Positions 16,261 to 26,079 of a DNA stretch of 64,000 nucleotides are shown here, one piece after another. Position 1 is the stretch's first letter, and the number at the start of each line of letters is the position of its first letter. Under the pieces are notes generated by a model. The model worked only from the letters and a program-made list of their open reading frames with translations, ran no database searches and was not told the DNA's origin. A program made the position numbers and the translations under genes. This DNA is from Pelagibaculum spongiae (GTDB taxonomy: Bacteria; Pseudomonadota; Gammaproteobacteria; Enterobacterales; Pelagibaculaceae), in NCBI RefSeq assembly GCF_003097315.1, contig NZ_QDDL01000006.1:1-64000 (forward strand), read 5' to 3'.

Positions 16261-17441
16261 CTTGGTTTCCTCTCAAACATTCGTGAACGCCACAGGGTAG
16301 TTACTTTGCCCTGTTTATCGACTTCTAGCAGGCTGGAAGCTGGCGCTCGGCCTAGTCCGGTAGCTAAAGTTCCCCAGACCAAGAAATACTGGCCTTCCAC
16401 TCCAAGTGAAATAGCTTGTTTAATTTCATCTTCTGTTTTCTGAACCGCGACTTCTTTCCAGAAATCATCAAGGCTCTTGTAGCCATTGGTGCCCCGGCCA
16501 TCTTGCAGTCTTAAAGCATCATTGCTGCTGAAGTTCTGATGTAGTGATTGCAACACTGGAATACTGGCTCGGTTGATATCTAGTTTGGCATTTCGTGGCG
16601 TTTGAGTTGTGCCATTCTGCCCAGATTTGATCACTGTTGGCAGCACCGTAATGTGTTTAGACAATTCTTGGTAAATTCTGCTTCTAATAGCATCATCTTC
16701 TTGGTCGGCAATTCCTTTAATCAGCTTTAACTCGCTGATGTCGGTCATCCAGTTGCCTGGCGTCCGATAAGCAATATCTAGCCCTTGGTAAAAATCATCT
16801 TCAGCACCATAGCTTTTGGCTGTGCTGTCGGAATCCATCCAGTCGGCAATTGAATCTGCAATCACTTGCTCATCCAATTCCAAAGGATCTTGGGTGGGTT
16901 GTGAACCAGTTGGGCTTGTTGAGTTAATCAGATTCGTTGAATTTATTGAGGGCGGCAAATTGACGTAATCTTCAATTGCTACCAGCAATCGCTGCAAAAT
17001 TTTTAATTTATTTGGATCAATCGTGCCATTGGTATTGCGCAGGCTGTTTAAATCGAATCGCCCTTGAATATCGACCGCTGCAAGACCCTCGATGTTAATC
17101 GTGATGCCTTGTTCTTCCAGTTCTTGGCGCAGGCAAACCAATTCATCATCACCGCCAGAAGCAAAAGCACCGCCTTGCTGCTTAATTAGGTTATCGACCT
17201 TGGCCACATTGAAATCATTCTGCTTTAGCAAATCGCCCATCTGACCGAGATAAAACCGCTCGTACTGATCCCAAAACAAATAGGTTTGGTCCATATGGCG
17301 TAGCGAATAACCCAAGCGAACCATGCGGCTTTGTTGCTGAATTAAGGTGGTGGCAATGATGGCGACGAGAGAAACTACCAAAATAGCGGTAATGAGTACT
17401 GCGCCTTTTTGCTGGTGATGTTTGCTATTAATGCCGATCAC
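16248..17441 (-). CDS. gspK: Type II secretion system minor pseudopilin K
   Basis: A 397-residue minor pseudopilin that forms the pseudopilus tip with GspI and GspJ. The prepilin site is QQKG followed by AVLITAILVVSLVAII; as usual for GspK the +5 glutamate is absent. The large alpha-helical insertion and the helix-hairpin motif region (LDINRASIPVLQSLHQN, IADSIADWMDSD) are present. The start is a GTG at 17441 with GGAGA upstream and overlaps gspJ by four bases. Confidence 0.94.
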   Translation of the reverse strand: MIGINSKHHQQKGAVLITAILVVSLVAIIATTLIQQQSRMVRLGYSLRHMDQTYLFWDQYERFYLGQMGDLLKQNDFNVAKVDNLIKQQGGAFASGGDDELVCLRQELEEQGITINIEGLAAVDIQGRFDLNSLRNTNGTIDPNKLKILQRLLVAIEDYVNLPPSINSTNLINSTSPTGSQPTQDPLELDEQVIADSIADWMDSDSTAKSYGAEDDFYQGLDIAYRTPGNWMTDISELKLIKGIADQEDDAIRSRIYQELSKHITVLPTVIKSGQNGTTQTPRNAKLDINRASIPVLQSLHQNFSSNDALRLQDGRGTNGYKSLDDFWKEVAVQKTEDEIKQAISLGVEGQYFLVWGTLATGLGRAPASSLLEVDKQGKVTTLWRSRMFERKPSCQL

Positions 17442-18052
17442 TGGGCACTCTCCACCCGAAAGAAGCGAGTAATCTCACCATAGCCTTCCAGTTCCATGAC
17501 CAACTTCACTGCTCTAGGCAAGCTGTTTAGATCACCTTGATTGACAGGCCATTGTTTTTGCCATTGGCTGCTACTGTCGAGAAATTCCAGCTCTAATTCT
17601 TTTACGCCATCCAATAAAGGACGTTTTCTAGGCTCGCCTTCGCGGCCATCGAGTGCATACCAAGTTTGCCGATAGAGTTTTTCATCTTCCAGTAGATAAC
17701 CGACCCGCTGCAGATTACTTAATGGCAAAAGATCACTATGGCGCCAACCGGAGCGAGTTAGCTCGACTAGTTGATCGGCTTTTAGCCCGCCAGTAAATGC
17801 GGGTTGCATTTGACCAAATTCATCAACAATGGGTCGAGAAATTGCTTGTTCAATATCTAGCTGAACATAAGCAAAAGCAGATTGCAGTTGGCGGATATCT
17901 TCCAGCTGCACTTCAAGAATTTGTTGCCCGCGATAAGATTGGGTGAGTACCGAATAGCTAGCCACCAGAATAAAAGCTGAAATCGCAGCCGCGACCATGA
18001 CTTCTATCAGAGTGAAGCCTTGTTGGCTGGCTAACCTATTTCTTTTGAACAT
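17438..18052 (-). CDS. gspJ: Type II secretion system minor pseudopilin J
   Basis: A 204-residue minor pseudopilin with the prepilin leader MFKRNRLASQQG and mature start FTLIEVMVAAAISAFILV (Glu at +5). The C-terminal beta domain carries WPVNQGDLNSLPRAVKLVM, common in GspJ. It overlaps gspI upstream by 17 bases and gspK downstream by four. Confidence 0.94.
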   Translation of the reverse strand: MFKRNRLASQQGFTLIEVMVAAAISAFILVASYSVLTQSYRGQQILEVQLEDIRQLQSAFAYVQLDIEQAISRPIVDEFGQMQPAFTGGLKADQLVELTRSGWRHSDLLPLSNLQRVGYLLEDEKLYRQTWYALDGREGEPRKRPLLDGVKELELEFLDSSSQWQKQWPVNQGDLNSLPRAVKLVMELEGYGEITRFFRVESAQ

Positions 18053-18449
18053 AGGTCACCACCGTTGCTAAAGGATCTTGGTCTTCTTTCAGTCGGACTT
18101 TGATCTGAACTTGGCGAACGTCATTAGCGGGTGTTTTGACGGTTTCTAGCTCGACTTGCCATTCCTGACCCGCCATTTCAGCCCGGTCAGTGTCTTTACC
18201 CAAACGTGGGAAACTGCCAAGCGTTTTCAATTCAACGGCTTTGTTCATGGCCACCCAATGGGAAAGCATCTTCTGTTTTTGGTAGCTGGCACCTGCGGCT
18301 TGTTGGCCTAAAGCACCACCGAGCGCAGCCAGTGCACTGGCAACGATCACCACTGCCACCATCACTTCGATTAGAGTAAAACCAAGCGATTTTTTAGTGC
18401 GACTTTGCAGTGAATGACGGCTTTTTGAAGTGAGAGAATTAGAAGCCAC
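18036..18449 (-). CDS. gspI: Type II secretion system minor pseudopilin I
   Basis: A 137-residue minor pseudopilin. A 23-residue leader ends KKSLG, then FTLIEVMVAVVIVASALA with Glu at +5. The motif MLSHWVAMNKAVE is characteristic of GspI, which nucleates the tip complex. The start is a GTG at 18449, overlapping gspH by 11 bases. Confidence 0.94.
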   Translation of the reverse strand: MASNSLTSKSRHSLQSRTKKSLGFTLIEVMVAVVIVASALAALGGALGQQAAGASYQKQKMLSHWVAMNKAVELKTLGSFPRLGKDTDRAEMAGQEWQVELETVKTPANDVRQVQIKVRLKEDQDPLATVVTYVQKK

Positions 18450-19029
18450 TGGAAGATTGCTCCAGTTTCATTTCGCCTTGTTCATCTAATGCAAGCTTCC
18501 AACCCGTTTGGTCGGTATCTGAATTAGAGAAGTCGTCATCCAGCGCCAGATACAAGCTAAATAGATCCAACTCATCACCATGAATTTGTAGCTGCGGTTT
18601 AAGCTTTTGCTTGGCTTGCTTGGCTATTTTTTGCAGTTTTTCTAGTGGTTCGAGTACCACGGTTGTGTCGTGAACTGACAATTGAATCTGTAAATCTTCT
18701 GGCCATTGCCGCTCACGCCATTGGCCTTCATCGAAAGCGTTGTATTCGGCGCCGTCGGCTGACTCTAGAAATCGGTAGCCTTCGCGGTAGAACAACATGC
18801 CCATCGACTTTTGCTGAATAAAAGCTTCGTCTCGCGCCAGCGTCAGTAATGCCTGAATTCGATCGGCTTCTCGTTCTAGTTCTTCAGCACGACGATCGCC
18901 GGTCAATGCCAATGAGGCAAAACCGGCGAGTATTCCAATCACCACAGTGACCACCAGCAGTTCAAGCAGGGTAAAACCTGATTGAGCCTGCTTGAATCGT
19001 TTCTGTGGCCGATGAGATAAGTCGGTCAA
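18439..19029 (-). CDS. gspH: Type II secretion system minor pseudopilin H
   Basis: A 196-residue minor pseudopilin: basic leader to QSG, then FTLLELLVVTVVIGILAG (Glu at +5), followed by GDRRAEELEREADRI and a beta domain with GMLFYREGYRFL. The predicted start is a TTG at 19029 that directly follows the gspG stop codon (TAATTG), which suggests translational coupling. Confidence 0.93.
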   Translation of the reverse strand: MTDLSHRPQKRFKQAQSGFTLLELLVVTVVIGILAGFASLALTGDRRAEELEREADRIQALLTLARDEAFIQQKSMGMLFYREGYRFLESADGAEYNAFDEGQWRERQWPEDLQIQLSVHDTTVVLEPLEKLQKIAKQAKQKLKPQLQIHGDELDLFSLYLALDDDFSNSDTDQTGWKLALDEQGEMKLEQSSSGF

Positions 19030-19461
19030 TTACTGGTTCCAGTTACCGATATCAGCAGATGCAGCTTCGCCACCTGGCTCGCCATCAGCGCCATAAGAGA
19101 AGACATCAATTTCGCCTTGTTCACCTGGGCTGAGGAACAAATATGGGTTGCCCCATGGATCTTTAGGCAGGCGAGGCATGTAGCCGCCAGACTTAAAATT
19201 CTTTGGTTCAGGAGAACCCGCCGCTTTAGTGACTAAAGCTTCCAGGCCTTGGTCAGTGCTTGGATAGCTGAAGTTATCTAACTTGTATAACTGCAGTGCC
19301 TGCTCAAGGTTGGCAATATCGGTTTTAGCCGCGGCAACTCGTGCTTTGTCTGGGTTATCAAGAATTCGTGGAGCAACGATGCCCACCAGAATCGCCAGAA
19401 TGGTGACCACCACCATCAATTCGATCAGGGTGAAACCCTTATTGCGACTGAAATTTTTCAT
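19030..19461 (-). CDS. gspG: Type II secretion system major pseudopilin G
   Basis: A 143-residue major pseudopilin that polymerises into the secretion piston. The prepilin site NKG is followed by FTLIELMVVVTILAILVG with Glu at +5. The mature part has LYKLDNFSYPSTDQGLEAL and LPKDPWGNPYLF and a C-terminal loop with acidic residues (FSYGADGEPGGE), the usual calcium site. ATG at 19461. Processing needs a prepilin peptidase that is not in this window. Confidence 0.97.
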   Translation of the reverse strand: MKNFSRNKGFTLIELMVVVTILAILVGIVAPRILDNPDKARVAAAKTDIANLEQALQLYKLDNFSYPSTDQGLEALVTKAAGSPEPKNFKSGGYMPRLPKDPWGNPYLFLSPGEQGEIDVFSYGADGEPGGEAASADIGNWNQ

Positions 19462-19501
19462 AAAACACCTATTGCTGTTTATCTTCTGGTCTTAAAAAGA
19501 A

Positions 19502-20722
19502 TTAACCGACCAGAGTATTTAACTCGAAAATGGGTAGCAGAATTGCGGAAACAATTAGGGCAACCATCATGCCCATTACCAGAATCATTGCCGGCTCAAA
19601 TACGCCGAGTAAGATGGCAATGGTGGTTTCTAGTTCTCGTTCCTGGTTGACTGCAGAACGCTCTAGCATGTTTTCCAGCTCGCCACTTTGTTCGCCTGAG
19701 GCGATCATATGCAGCATCATTGGTGGAAAATAACCAGTTTGTTCAAGGGCAACTTTTAGGCTGGTACCTTCGCGAACTCGTTTAGTTGCATCGACCACTG
19801 CATCGCGAATTACTTCGTTAGATAACACTTCACAAGCAATGCCCATTGCTTCTAGCAAGGGCACACCAGCGCCGGCCAAAATACTTAGTGTTCTGCCAAA
19901 ACGAGCGGCATCGGCACCACGGACAAACTTTTTAATCCCCGGGGTATGCAAAAGAAGCACATGCCATTTTAAACGGAAGCTGCGCTTTCGCATGGCTCTT
20001 TTGAAGAGAAATATACCGCCGATTGTTCCCACTATTAGGTAAGGCCAGCCAGCTTTAAAAGCATGGCTGAGCTGCAGCATAGCAATGGTTAAACCGGGGA
20101 GGTCTTGCCCGGAATCAGAAAATGCCTGAACCACTTGCGGCACCACATAAGTCAGCAGCACACCTAAAACGGTAAAGGCGACCAGAACTAGCAAGATTGG
20201 GTAAACCAAAGCCAGTTTAATTTTCTGGTTTAGTGCTTGGCCGTTTTCTGTGTGATCGGCCAATCGCTCCATCACTGGGCCTAAATGGCCAGATTTTTCA
20301 CCGGCAGCCACGGTGGCTCGGTAAAGCGGATTGAATGCACGGGGAAAATCACCCAGTGAGTTGGCCAAGGTATAACCCTCAGAAACCCGAGAGCGAACCG
20401 CGGTCATTACACTGGTAATTCGAGGATGCTCTGATTGCTGGGAAACTGCCCGCAAACAAGATTCCAGCGGCAATCCAGAAACAATTAAAGTGGATAACTG
20501 ACGAGTAACTAAAGCCAGTTCAGTGCTTTTAAGCTTGGTGCCACCGCCCAGGCTAAAACTGCTGCCAGTAGAAGTTTTCTTCTCGGCAACAGGATCAACT
20601 GCGGTTGGCAGCCAGCCTTTGTCACGCAACTGCTGGCGGATTTGTCGGGCCGAATCAGCTTCAAGCACGCCTTTTTGCTGCTTGCCCCGCTGATCCATTG
20701 CGGTGTATTCAAAAGCCGCCAT
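19502..20722 (-). CDS. gspF: Type II secretion system inner-membrane platform protein F
   Basis: A 406-residue polytopic platform protein with two GspF domains (about 70-195 and 275-395). Characteristic stretches are FRATVAAGEKSGHLG-like LYRATVAAGEKSGHLG, FGRTLSILAGAGVPLLEA and MLHMIASGEQSGELE. Three membrane segments include LVYPILLVLVAFTVLGVLL and ILVMGMMVALIVSAILLP. It couples the GspE ATPase to pseudopilus growth. Five bases separate it from gspE. Confidence 0.97.
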   Translation of the reverse strand: MAAFEYTAMDQRGKQQKGVLEADSARQIRQQLRDKGWLPTAVDPVAEKKTSTGSSFSLGGGTKLKSTELALVTRQLSTLIVSGLPLESCLRAVSQQSEHPRITSVMTAVRSRVSEGYTLANSLGDFPRAFNPLYRATVAAGEKSGHLGPVMERLADHTENGQALNQKIKLALVYPILLVLVAFTVLGVLLTYVVPQVVQAFSDSGQDLPGLTIAMLQLSHAFKAGWPYLIVGTIGGIFLFKRAMRKRSFRLKWHVLLLHTPGIKKFVRGADAARFGRTLSILAGAGVPLLEAMGIACEVLSNEVIRDAVVDATKRVREGTSLKVALEQTGYFPPMMLHMIASGEQSGELENMLERSAVNQERELETTIAILLGVFEPAMILVMGMMVALIVSAILLPIFELNTLVG

Positions 20723-20727
20723 GCTAT

Positions 20728-22236
20728 TTATCCTTCCCGGGTAACCCGCAGTACTTCTTCGATGGTCGTTTCACCCGCTAAAATTCGGCGGATACCATCT
20801 TGACGCATGCTTGGAGCCTGTTGGCGACTGTAGTCTTCGATAACTTGTTCACCAGAACCATCGTGCACCATTTGGCGCAAGGTTCGGTCAACTACGATCA
20901 ATTCATAAATACCGGTTCGACCGCTATAGCCCAGCCCGTTACATTTTTCGCAACCCTTCGCTGTATACAGCAACGGTGGGTGGCTAGACTCAACACCCAG
21001 CAATTCACATTCGCTTTCAGAAGCGCTGTAAGGTTGGCGACAATCGCTACATAACACCCGCACCAATCGCTGGGCTAAAACACCGAGCAAACTGGATGAC
21101 AGCAAGAAGGGTTCAACGCCCATGTCTTGCAATCGTGTTACTGCACCGGCAGCCGAGTTGGTGTGCAAGGTAGACAATACCAAGTGGCCAGTTAACGATG
21201 CCTGAACTGCAATTTCTGCGGTTTCCAGATCTCGAATCTCACCGACCATGACCACATCCGGGTCTTGGCGCAGAATAGCGCGTAAACCCGCGGCAAACGT
21301 CATTTTAACTTTGGAATTCACCTGGGTTTGGCCAATGCCTTCCAAGTTATATTCCACCGGATCTTCAACCGTTAGAATATTACGAACGCTGTCATTGAGT
21401 CGGGTTAAACCAGCATACAAGGTGGTGGTTTTACCAGAACCGGTTGGGCCGGTTACTAGCAAAATGCCGTGTGGTTTATGCAATAAATCGTGAGTTCGAT
21501 CGCGGGTTGCCGGATCCATACCCAAATGATTTAGGTCGAGTCGGCCTGCGGTTTGGTCTAACAATCGCAATACGATTCGTTCGCCGTAGCTTGATGGCAT
21601 GGTCGATACACGAACATCGACTGCACGGCTTGCGACTTTCAAAGAAATACGACCGTCTTGTGGTACGCGCTTTTCAGCGATATCCAGCTTGGCCATTACC
21701 TTAATACGAGAAACCAGCATCGGTGCCAGCAAACGTTTAGGTTGCAGTACTTCACGCAACACACCATCAACCCGCATCCGAACGATTAAACGTTTTTCAT
21801 AGGTCTCGATATGAATATCGGAAGCATTGGCTTTAATTGCTTCGGTTAACAGTGCATTGATCAAACGAATGATCGGTGCGTCGTCTTCCTGTTCCAACAG
21901 ATCTTCAGTTTCCGGAATTTCTTCAGCGATTCGGTCTAGATCTAGCGAATCATCTAGTCCTTCCATAACTTGGCGTGAGCCACCGGTATCGCCTTCATAA
22001 GCGCGAGCTAGCAGGTCTTCAAAAGCTTGCTGATCTTCTACCAGACGAATATCAATTGGCTGGCCAGCTGCCCGGCGGATTTCCGCCAGAATTTCTGCGC
22101 TGGCACCAGGTCGACAAGTAAGGTGTAAATACTGCTGACCTTCTTCAACCAAAATACCGTGGCGCTTGGCAAAGTTATAACCAGGCCGCTCAAACTGCGG
22201 CTGGTCAGCTAACGGTGTTTGCTGCAGATCACTCAT
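20728..22236 (-). CDS. gspE: Type II secretion system ATPase E
   Basis: A 502-residue cytosolic secretion ATPase. An N-terminal GspL-binding region precedes the NTPase: [12 protein letters not shown], Walker [15 protein letters not shown], Asp box [13 protein letters not shown], Walker [15 protein letters not shown] and His box [12 protein letters not shown] four-cysteine zinc module (CSDC...CEKC) lies near 410-450 as in other GspE. It overlaps gspD by eight bases. Confidence 0.98.
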   Translation of the reverse strand: MSDLQQTPLADQPQFERPGYNFAKRHGILVEEGQQYLHLTCRPGASAEILAEIRRAAGQPIDIRLVEDQQAFEDLLARAYEGDTGGSRQVMEGLDDSLDLDRIAEEIPETEDLLEQEDDAPIIRLINALLTEAIKANASDIHIETYEKRLIVRMRVDGVLREVLQPKRLLAPMLVSRIKVMAKLDIAEKRVPQDGRISLKVASRAVDVRVSTMPSSYGERIVLRLLDQTAGRLDLNHLGMDPATRDRTHDLLHKPHGILLVTGPTGSGKTTTLYAGLTRLNDSVRNILTVEDPVEYNLEGIGQTQVNSKVKMTFAAGLRAILRQDPDVVMVGEIRDLETAEIAVQASLTGHLVLSTLHTNSAAGAVTRLQDMGVEPFLLSSSLLGVLAQRLVRVLCSDCRQPYSASESECELLGVESSHPPLLYTAKGCEKCNGLGYSGRTGIYELIVVDRTLRQMVHDGSGEQVIEDYSRQQAPSMRQDGIRRILAGETTIEEVLRVTREG

Positions 22237-24226
22237 TCACAGCCTCCGGCTGCTTAGAGGATGCTTCTGGCGTTACAAAAGATTTCTTCTTCAATGGGTC
22301 GCCGTCCCATGCTGGTAATAATTCTTCAGCATTAAAACTGGAAGGCTTGTCATTGAATTTTTGATTGAGTAATTGCTGGCGAATATAACCGTATTTAGAC
22401 GCCGAGATACCATTCTGTGTTTCAGCATCACGAATAATGGTTGGCTTGATGAATACCATCAAATTCGATTTGCTGGTGGTGACACTGCGATAACGAAATA
22501 ACGCACCGAGGAATGGAATATCACCTAACAGTGGCACTTTAGAAACGGACTCACGTATATCGTCACGAATCAAACCACCTAAAACAATCGTGTGGTTGTT
22601 ATCGACCAGTACGGTGGTTTTAATTGAACGCTTGTTGGTGATCAAGTCAGATGCACCAGTAGAAGAAGGTGCCAGTGAAGAGACTTCTTGCTCTATCTCC
22701 ATTCGCACCGAGTTACCCTTATTAATTTGAGAGGTAACTTTTAATGTGATACCGATATCTTCACGCTGAATCGTCGTGAAAGGATTGGTGTTAGTGCTGC
22801 TGGTGGTAGAACCGGTAACAAAAGGAACGTTCTGGCCAACAATAATTTCAGCGTCTTCGTTATCCAGCATGGTTAAAGAAGGAGTAGAAAGAATGTTACC
22901 AGCGCCAGTGCCCTTTAATGCATTAATTAACACACCAAAATCGATACCCTTACGGTTAAAGTCACCGAGAATAATACCGGCACCTTCACCCAAAGCGCTC
23001 GCGGCACCTGCAGCGTTACCTGATGCAATATTTCCCGCCAGACTTAAAATAGAACCTTGACCACCGAAACTGATTGAACCGACTGGGCCTGAACCGCCTG
23101 GGGTGCCATCAAATAACCACTGAACACCGAGTCTGTCAGCTTGCGTTTCATCTAGCTCGACAATAATCGCTTCAACCAAAACCTGAGCGCGGCGAATATC
23201 CAGTTTACGAATCACATCTTGTAGTGAACGCATTAAAGCCGGTGGTGCAGTAATCACCAAAGCGTTGAGGCTTTCGTCAGATAAAATGCTGACTTCTTTG
23301 CTGTTGGCAGTGCTTTTTTTCTTGCTGCTTTTATTACTTAGTGAATCTTTAACGCCGGTTAATACCTTAACCAGGTTTTCAGCATTGGCGTAATTCAGGT
23401 AGATAACACGGGTATTTCCCGATTGCTCCAGTGGTGAATCTAGATGGGCAATTAATGCCTTTAGGCGTAATTTGTCTGAAGAATCACCGGTAAGCAAAAT
23501 GGAGTTAGTGCGTTCATCAGCCACCATTTTAGGTGTGGCATTTTTAGAACGGCTGCCTTTATTGGTTGATTTATATAAATCAGAAACCACCCGAACCACT
23601 TCTTTAGCAGAAGCGTTTTCTAGCCGAACTACATCAACTTGTTCATCGGAAGCTTTGTCGATACGGCGAATAATATTGGTCAGTCGTTCGATGTTGGCGG
23701 CACGATCAGAAATGATAATAACGTTAGTAGGCGGATAAGCTGCCAAGTGACCTTGTTGAGGTACTAATGGACGCAGAATCGGAACTAATTGTGCTGCTGC
23801 AACGTTATTTACCTGCAATACGCGAGTCACCACGTTATCGCCTGAACTATTACTGCTGCTGCTGTTGGCATCTAGTACCGGTACGCTGTCTTGCTTGGCA
23901 CCCGATTCAGGAATGATTTTAATGACATTACCGGTTTCTACTGCGGCATAACCATGAACTCGCAGAATCGACAGGAATACTTGGTAAACGTCGTTCTTGC
24001 CCATGCTGGTGTTAGAAATAACGGTAATCTTGCCTTTGACGCGTTGGTCAATGACAAAATTCTTACCAGTAATTTCTGCTACCTGACCGATCACAGCTCG
24101 AATATCAGCATTATCGTGATTTAAGGTCCAGCCTTCTCCGGCCTGAGCCATAGCGGGTGATGAGATTGCCAAGCACAGTGCCAAAGCACCTGCTGCAAAA
24201 CAATTTTTAAGTAGCTTTGAATTCAT
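22229..24226 (-). CDS. gspD: Type II secretion system outer-membrane secretin D
   Basis: A 665-residue secretin with a cleavable signal peptide ([19 protein letters not shown]). Repeated N domains (N0 near [19 protein letters not shown], then N1-N3) lead to the secretin core ([45 protein letters not shown]) and an S domain. The ATG at 24226 gives a proper signal peptide; a TTG at 24265 would add 13 residues and spoil it. No GspS pilotin gene is nearby. It forms the outer-membrane gate. Confidence 0.97.
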   Translation of the reverse strand: MNSKLLKNCFAAGALALCLAISSPAMAQAGEGWTLNHDNADIRAVIGQVAEITGKNFVIDQRVKGKITVISNTSMGKNDVYQVFLSILRVHGYAAVETGNVIKIIPESGAKQDSVPVLDANSSSSNSSGDNVVTRVLQVNNVAAAQLVPILRPLVPQQGHLAAYPPTNVIIISDRAANIERLTNIIRRIDKASDEQVDVVRLENASAKEVVRVVSDLYKSTNKGSRSKNATPKMVADERTNSILLTGDSSDKLRLKALIAHLDSPLEQSGNTRVIYLNYANAENLVKVLTGVKDSLSNKSSKKKSTANSKEVSILSDESLNALVITAPPALMRSLQDVIRKLDIRRAQVLVEAIIVELDETQADRLGVQWLFDGTPGGSGPVGSISFGGQGSILSLAGNIASGNAAGAASALGEGAGIILGDFNRKGIDFGVLINALKGTGAGNILSTPSLTMLDNEDAEIIVGQNVPFVTGSTTSSTNTNPFTTIQREDIGITLKVTSQINKGNSVRMEIEQEVSSLAPSSTGASDLITNKRSIKTTVLVDNNHTIVLGGLIRDDIRESVSKVPLLGDIPFLGALFRYRSVTTSKSNLMVFIKPTIIRDAETQNGISASKYGYIRQQLLNQKFNDKPSSFNAEELLPAWDGDPLKKKSFVTPEASSKQPEAVNE

Positions 24227-24267
24227 GGCTGCAGGCTTTGCTCCTGTAATGTCGCCTGATCGCAAAA

Positions 24268-25227
24268 TTAATTGGTCAGAGAGAAAGTAAGTTGAAGAGG
24301 TCGACCGTTTCTCTCGACCGATATCGATAATTCTGATGCTTGCTGGATGTCGGCTAATAAGCCTAGCGCTTTTTGCTGATCATCTAATTGCACACCATTA
24401 ATATTAGTAACTAGATCATTTCGTCTTAATCCGGCGCGGCGGAATAATTGACGATCACTGCCAGGACTCACTCTAAAGCCTTGTAGTTGACCGCTTTTAA
24501 ATACAGGCGTCGCGCGAATTAGATTAATAACGGATAAAGGATCTTCAGATAGCTTTTGCTTAATTCCAGCTAGATCATTGGTCAGCGAGCTGTCGCCACG
24601 CTTATCTATGACTCTGGCGTTAGAATTATTGCTGTTTGATGCGCTAGAGCGATTTTTACTGGTGCTTGGGCTATTTTTGGCCGCTAGCTTGCGGCTTAAC
24701 TCCAATGCTTCCAGCTTTCCGTTGCGACTTAAGATGACTTTGTCGGCATATACCGAATGCAGAACCACCGAGCCACTACCTTTAATTTGGTCGCCGTTGC
24801 TGTAATGCTTTTGTTTACCGCTGCCCTGTATAACCGCCGAACCATTACCTTGATCATCATAAGTAATGATGCCAAATAGTTTCAGGTTTAATGTGGTTTT
24901 TGGAATGTCATCGGGAACGGGCTCAATCGGCTTGGGTTCAGGCTGAGAAGCTTTAGCCGTTACGTCGGCTTTTCCAAACAAGCTACTCGATGCAACAGAT
25001 GCCAAAGTTGGCCCTTGATTGCTGTTTTTCACCTGAGAAACTATCGATACATTGTGCGTATTACCAGTGACTTCCGGTTGTGGAAGTGGCAGCAATAGCC
25101 AAGTGGTCTGGGCAAGTTGCCAGCATAAGCCAACACCCAGCAGCAGACTGATAGGAAGTGTAAGTTTTTGAGTAGGCCACCGATTTGAACCGGCAACTAA
25201 AGCCCTAGCGTTATCTGCCAGCTTCAT
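24268..25227 (-). CDS. gspC: Type II secretion system protein C
   Basis: A 319-residue bitopic inner-membrane protein: cytosolic start, TM at LPISLLLGVGLCWQLAQTT, Pro-rich linker, homology region (LNLKLFGIITYDDQGNGSA) that binds the secretin N0 domain, and a C-terminal PDZ-like domain (GFRVSPGSDRQLFRRAGLR, NDLVTNINGVQLDD). The ATG at 25227 begins MKLADNARAL; a TTG at 25260 is a less likely start. It is the first gene of the gspCDEFGHIJKLMN operon, whose promoter must lie in 25230-25640. Confidence 0.95.
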   Translation of the reverse strand: MKLADNARALVAGSNRWPTQKLTLPISLLLGVGLCWQLAQTTWLLLPLPQPEVTGNTHNVSIVSQVKNSNQGPTLASVASSSLFGKADVTAKASQPEPKPIEPVPDDIPKTTLNLKLFGIITYDDQGNGSAVIQGSGKQKHYSNGDQIKGSGSVVLHSVYADKVILSRNGKLEALELSRKLAAKNSPSTSKNRSSASNSNNSNARVIDKRGDSSLTNDLAGIKQKLSEDPLSVINLIRATPVFKSGQLQGFRVSPGSDRQLFRRAGLRRNDLVTNINGVQLDDQQKALGLLADIQQASELSISVERNGRPLQLTFSLTN

Positions 25228-25642
25228 GCAGTTATATTGATCCCTAAAATGAGCAGCCAAGCCTAACAGATTTATTTAGCAGTTGTCCCTACCACAAAAG
25301 GATCTTATGACCTATTCGTCAGAGCAGTTGCAGCTGTTATTGCCATGTTGTTGCCACATACATGAAAGATGTGCCGTAACTGCCAGCTTGGCAATAATGG
25401 CGACAGACTAAATCTCTCAAGGTGATTTAAAGCACAGTTTTTGGCAGGTCAGGGCGAATCGGAGACTGTTTCTAATCAGCTACAGTATGAGTTTATCCAA
25501 GCGGCTTTTGATTATTTTTTTCATATTTCAATCAACGGCTAGCTACTTTCATATATTCACCAAACCAGTCCAAGATGGCAGTTCTGCATCTTGAGCTGGT
25601 TTGGGTATAATCTACCGCAATTGTGATTGCTGGAAATCAGAA
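25228..25642. promoter_or_regulatory. Divergent control region of gsp operon and hslR-hslO
   Basis: About 415 bases without a gene separate gspC (minus) and hslR (plus). Both operons must start here. The right end carries a copy of the TATACCCAA hairpin repeat. I could not assign -35/-10 boxes with confidence. Confidence 0.5.
25552..25609. repeat. Dispersed hairpin repeat, copy 2 (TATACCCAA family)
   Basis: The left arm (CACCAAACCAGTCCAAGATG and GCAG) pairs with the right arm (CTGCATCTTGAGCTGGTTTG then GGTATA) in a ~25-bp imperfect stem with a two-base loop. The right arm matches copies at 6217-6268 and 41621-41678. It ends 33 bases before the hslR start codon, so it may lie in the mRNA leader. 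Confidence 0.75.
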
Positions 25643-26020
25643 ATGGAACAGCAAAAAGTTCGCCTAGATAAATGGCTATGGGCAGCGAGATTTTATAAAA
25701 CCCGTGGGCTAGCCAGAGACGCAATAGAGGGTGGCAAGGTTCATTATAATGGTGCTCGAGTAAAAGCGAGTCGCCACATAGAACTGAATGCCGAAGTACA
25801 ACTGGTTCAGGGTTTTGATCGTAAAACGGTTCATATCATGAAGATTCATGATCGACGTGGCCCAGCCCCTGAAGCGCAAAAGCTTTATCAAGAAACAGCC
25901 AAAAGTATTGAAGTTCGTGAGACTAAAGCTCAGGAACGTAAATTGGTTAATATGCACCAGCAGCATGAACGTCCGACTAAGCGTGATCGTCGCCAGTTGG
26001 ATCGTTTCAAGAATTCTTAA
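25643..26020 (+). CDS. hslR: Heat-shock protein 15 (S4-domain ribosome rescue factor)
   Basis: A 125-residue basic RNA-binding protein. The S4 domain is at the N-terminus (VRLDKWLWAARFYKTRGLA, GGKVHYNGARVKASRHIE) and the C-terminus is a charged helical tail (RPTKRDRRQLDRFKNS), as in Hsp15. In E. coli Hsp15 binds 50S subunits carrying nascent chains after heat shock. An ATG at 25643 starts MEQQKVRL. It lies 59 bases upstream of hslO, the usual partner. Confidence 0.95.
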   Translation: MEQQKVRLDKWLWAARFYKTRGLARDAIEGGKVHYNGARVKASRHIELNAEVQLVQGFDRKTVHIMKIHDRRGPAPEAQKLYQETAKSIEVRETKAQERKLVNMHQQHERPTKRDRRQLDRFKNS

Positions 26021-26079
26021 TCGGGCCATGTTTATTTTTAGTGAACAGACCTAGTAATTTATTGGACTAGACCGCAGTT

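Noticed and set aside
25300-25400. Several short inverted repeats in the gspC upstream region
   Set aside because: Arms are short and overlap, with no T-run or clear spacing to a promoter.
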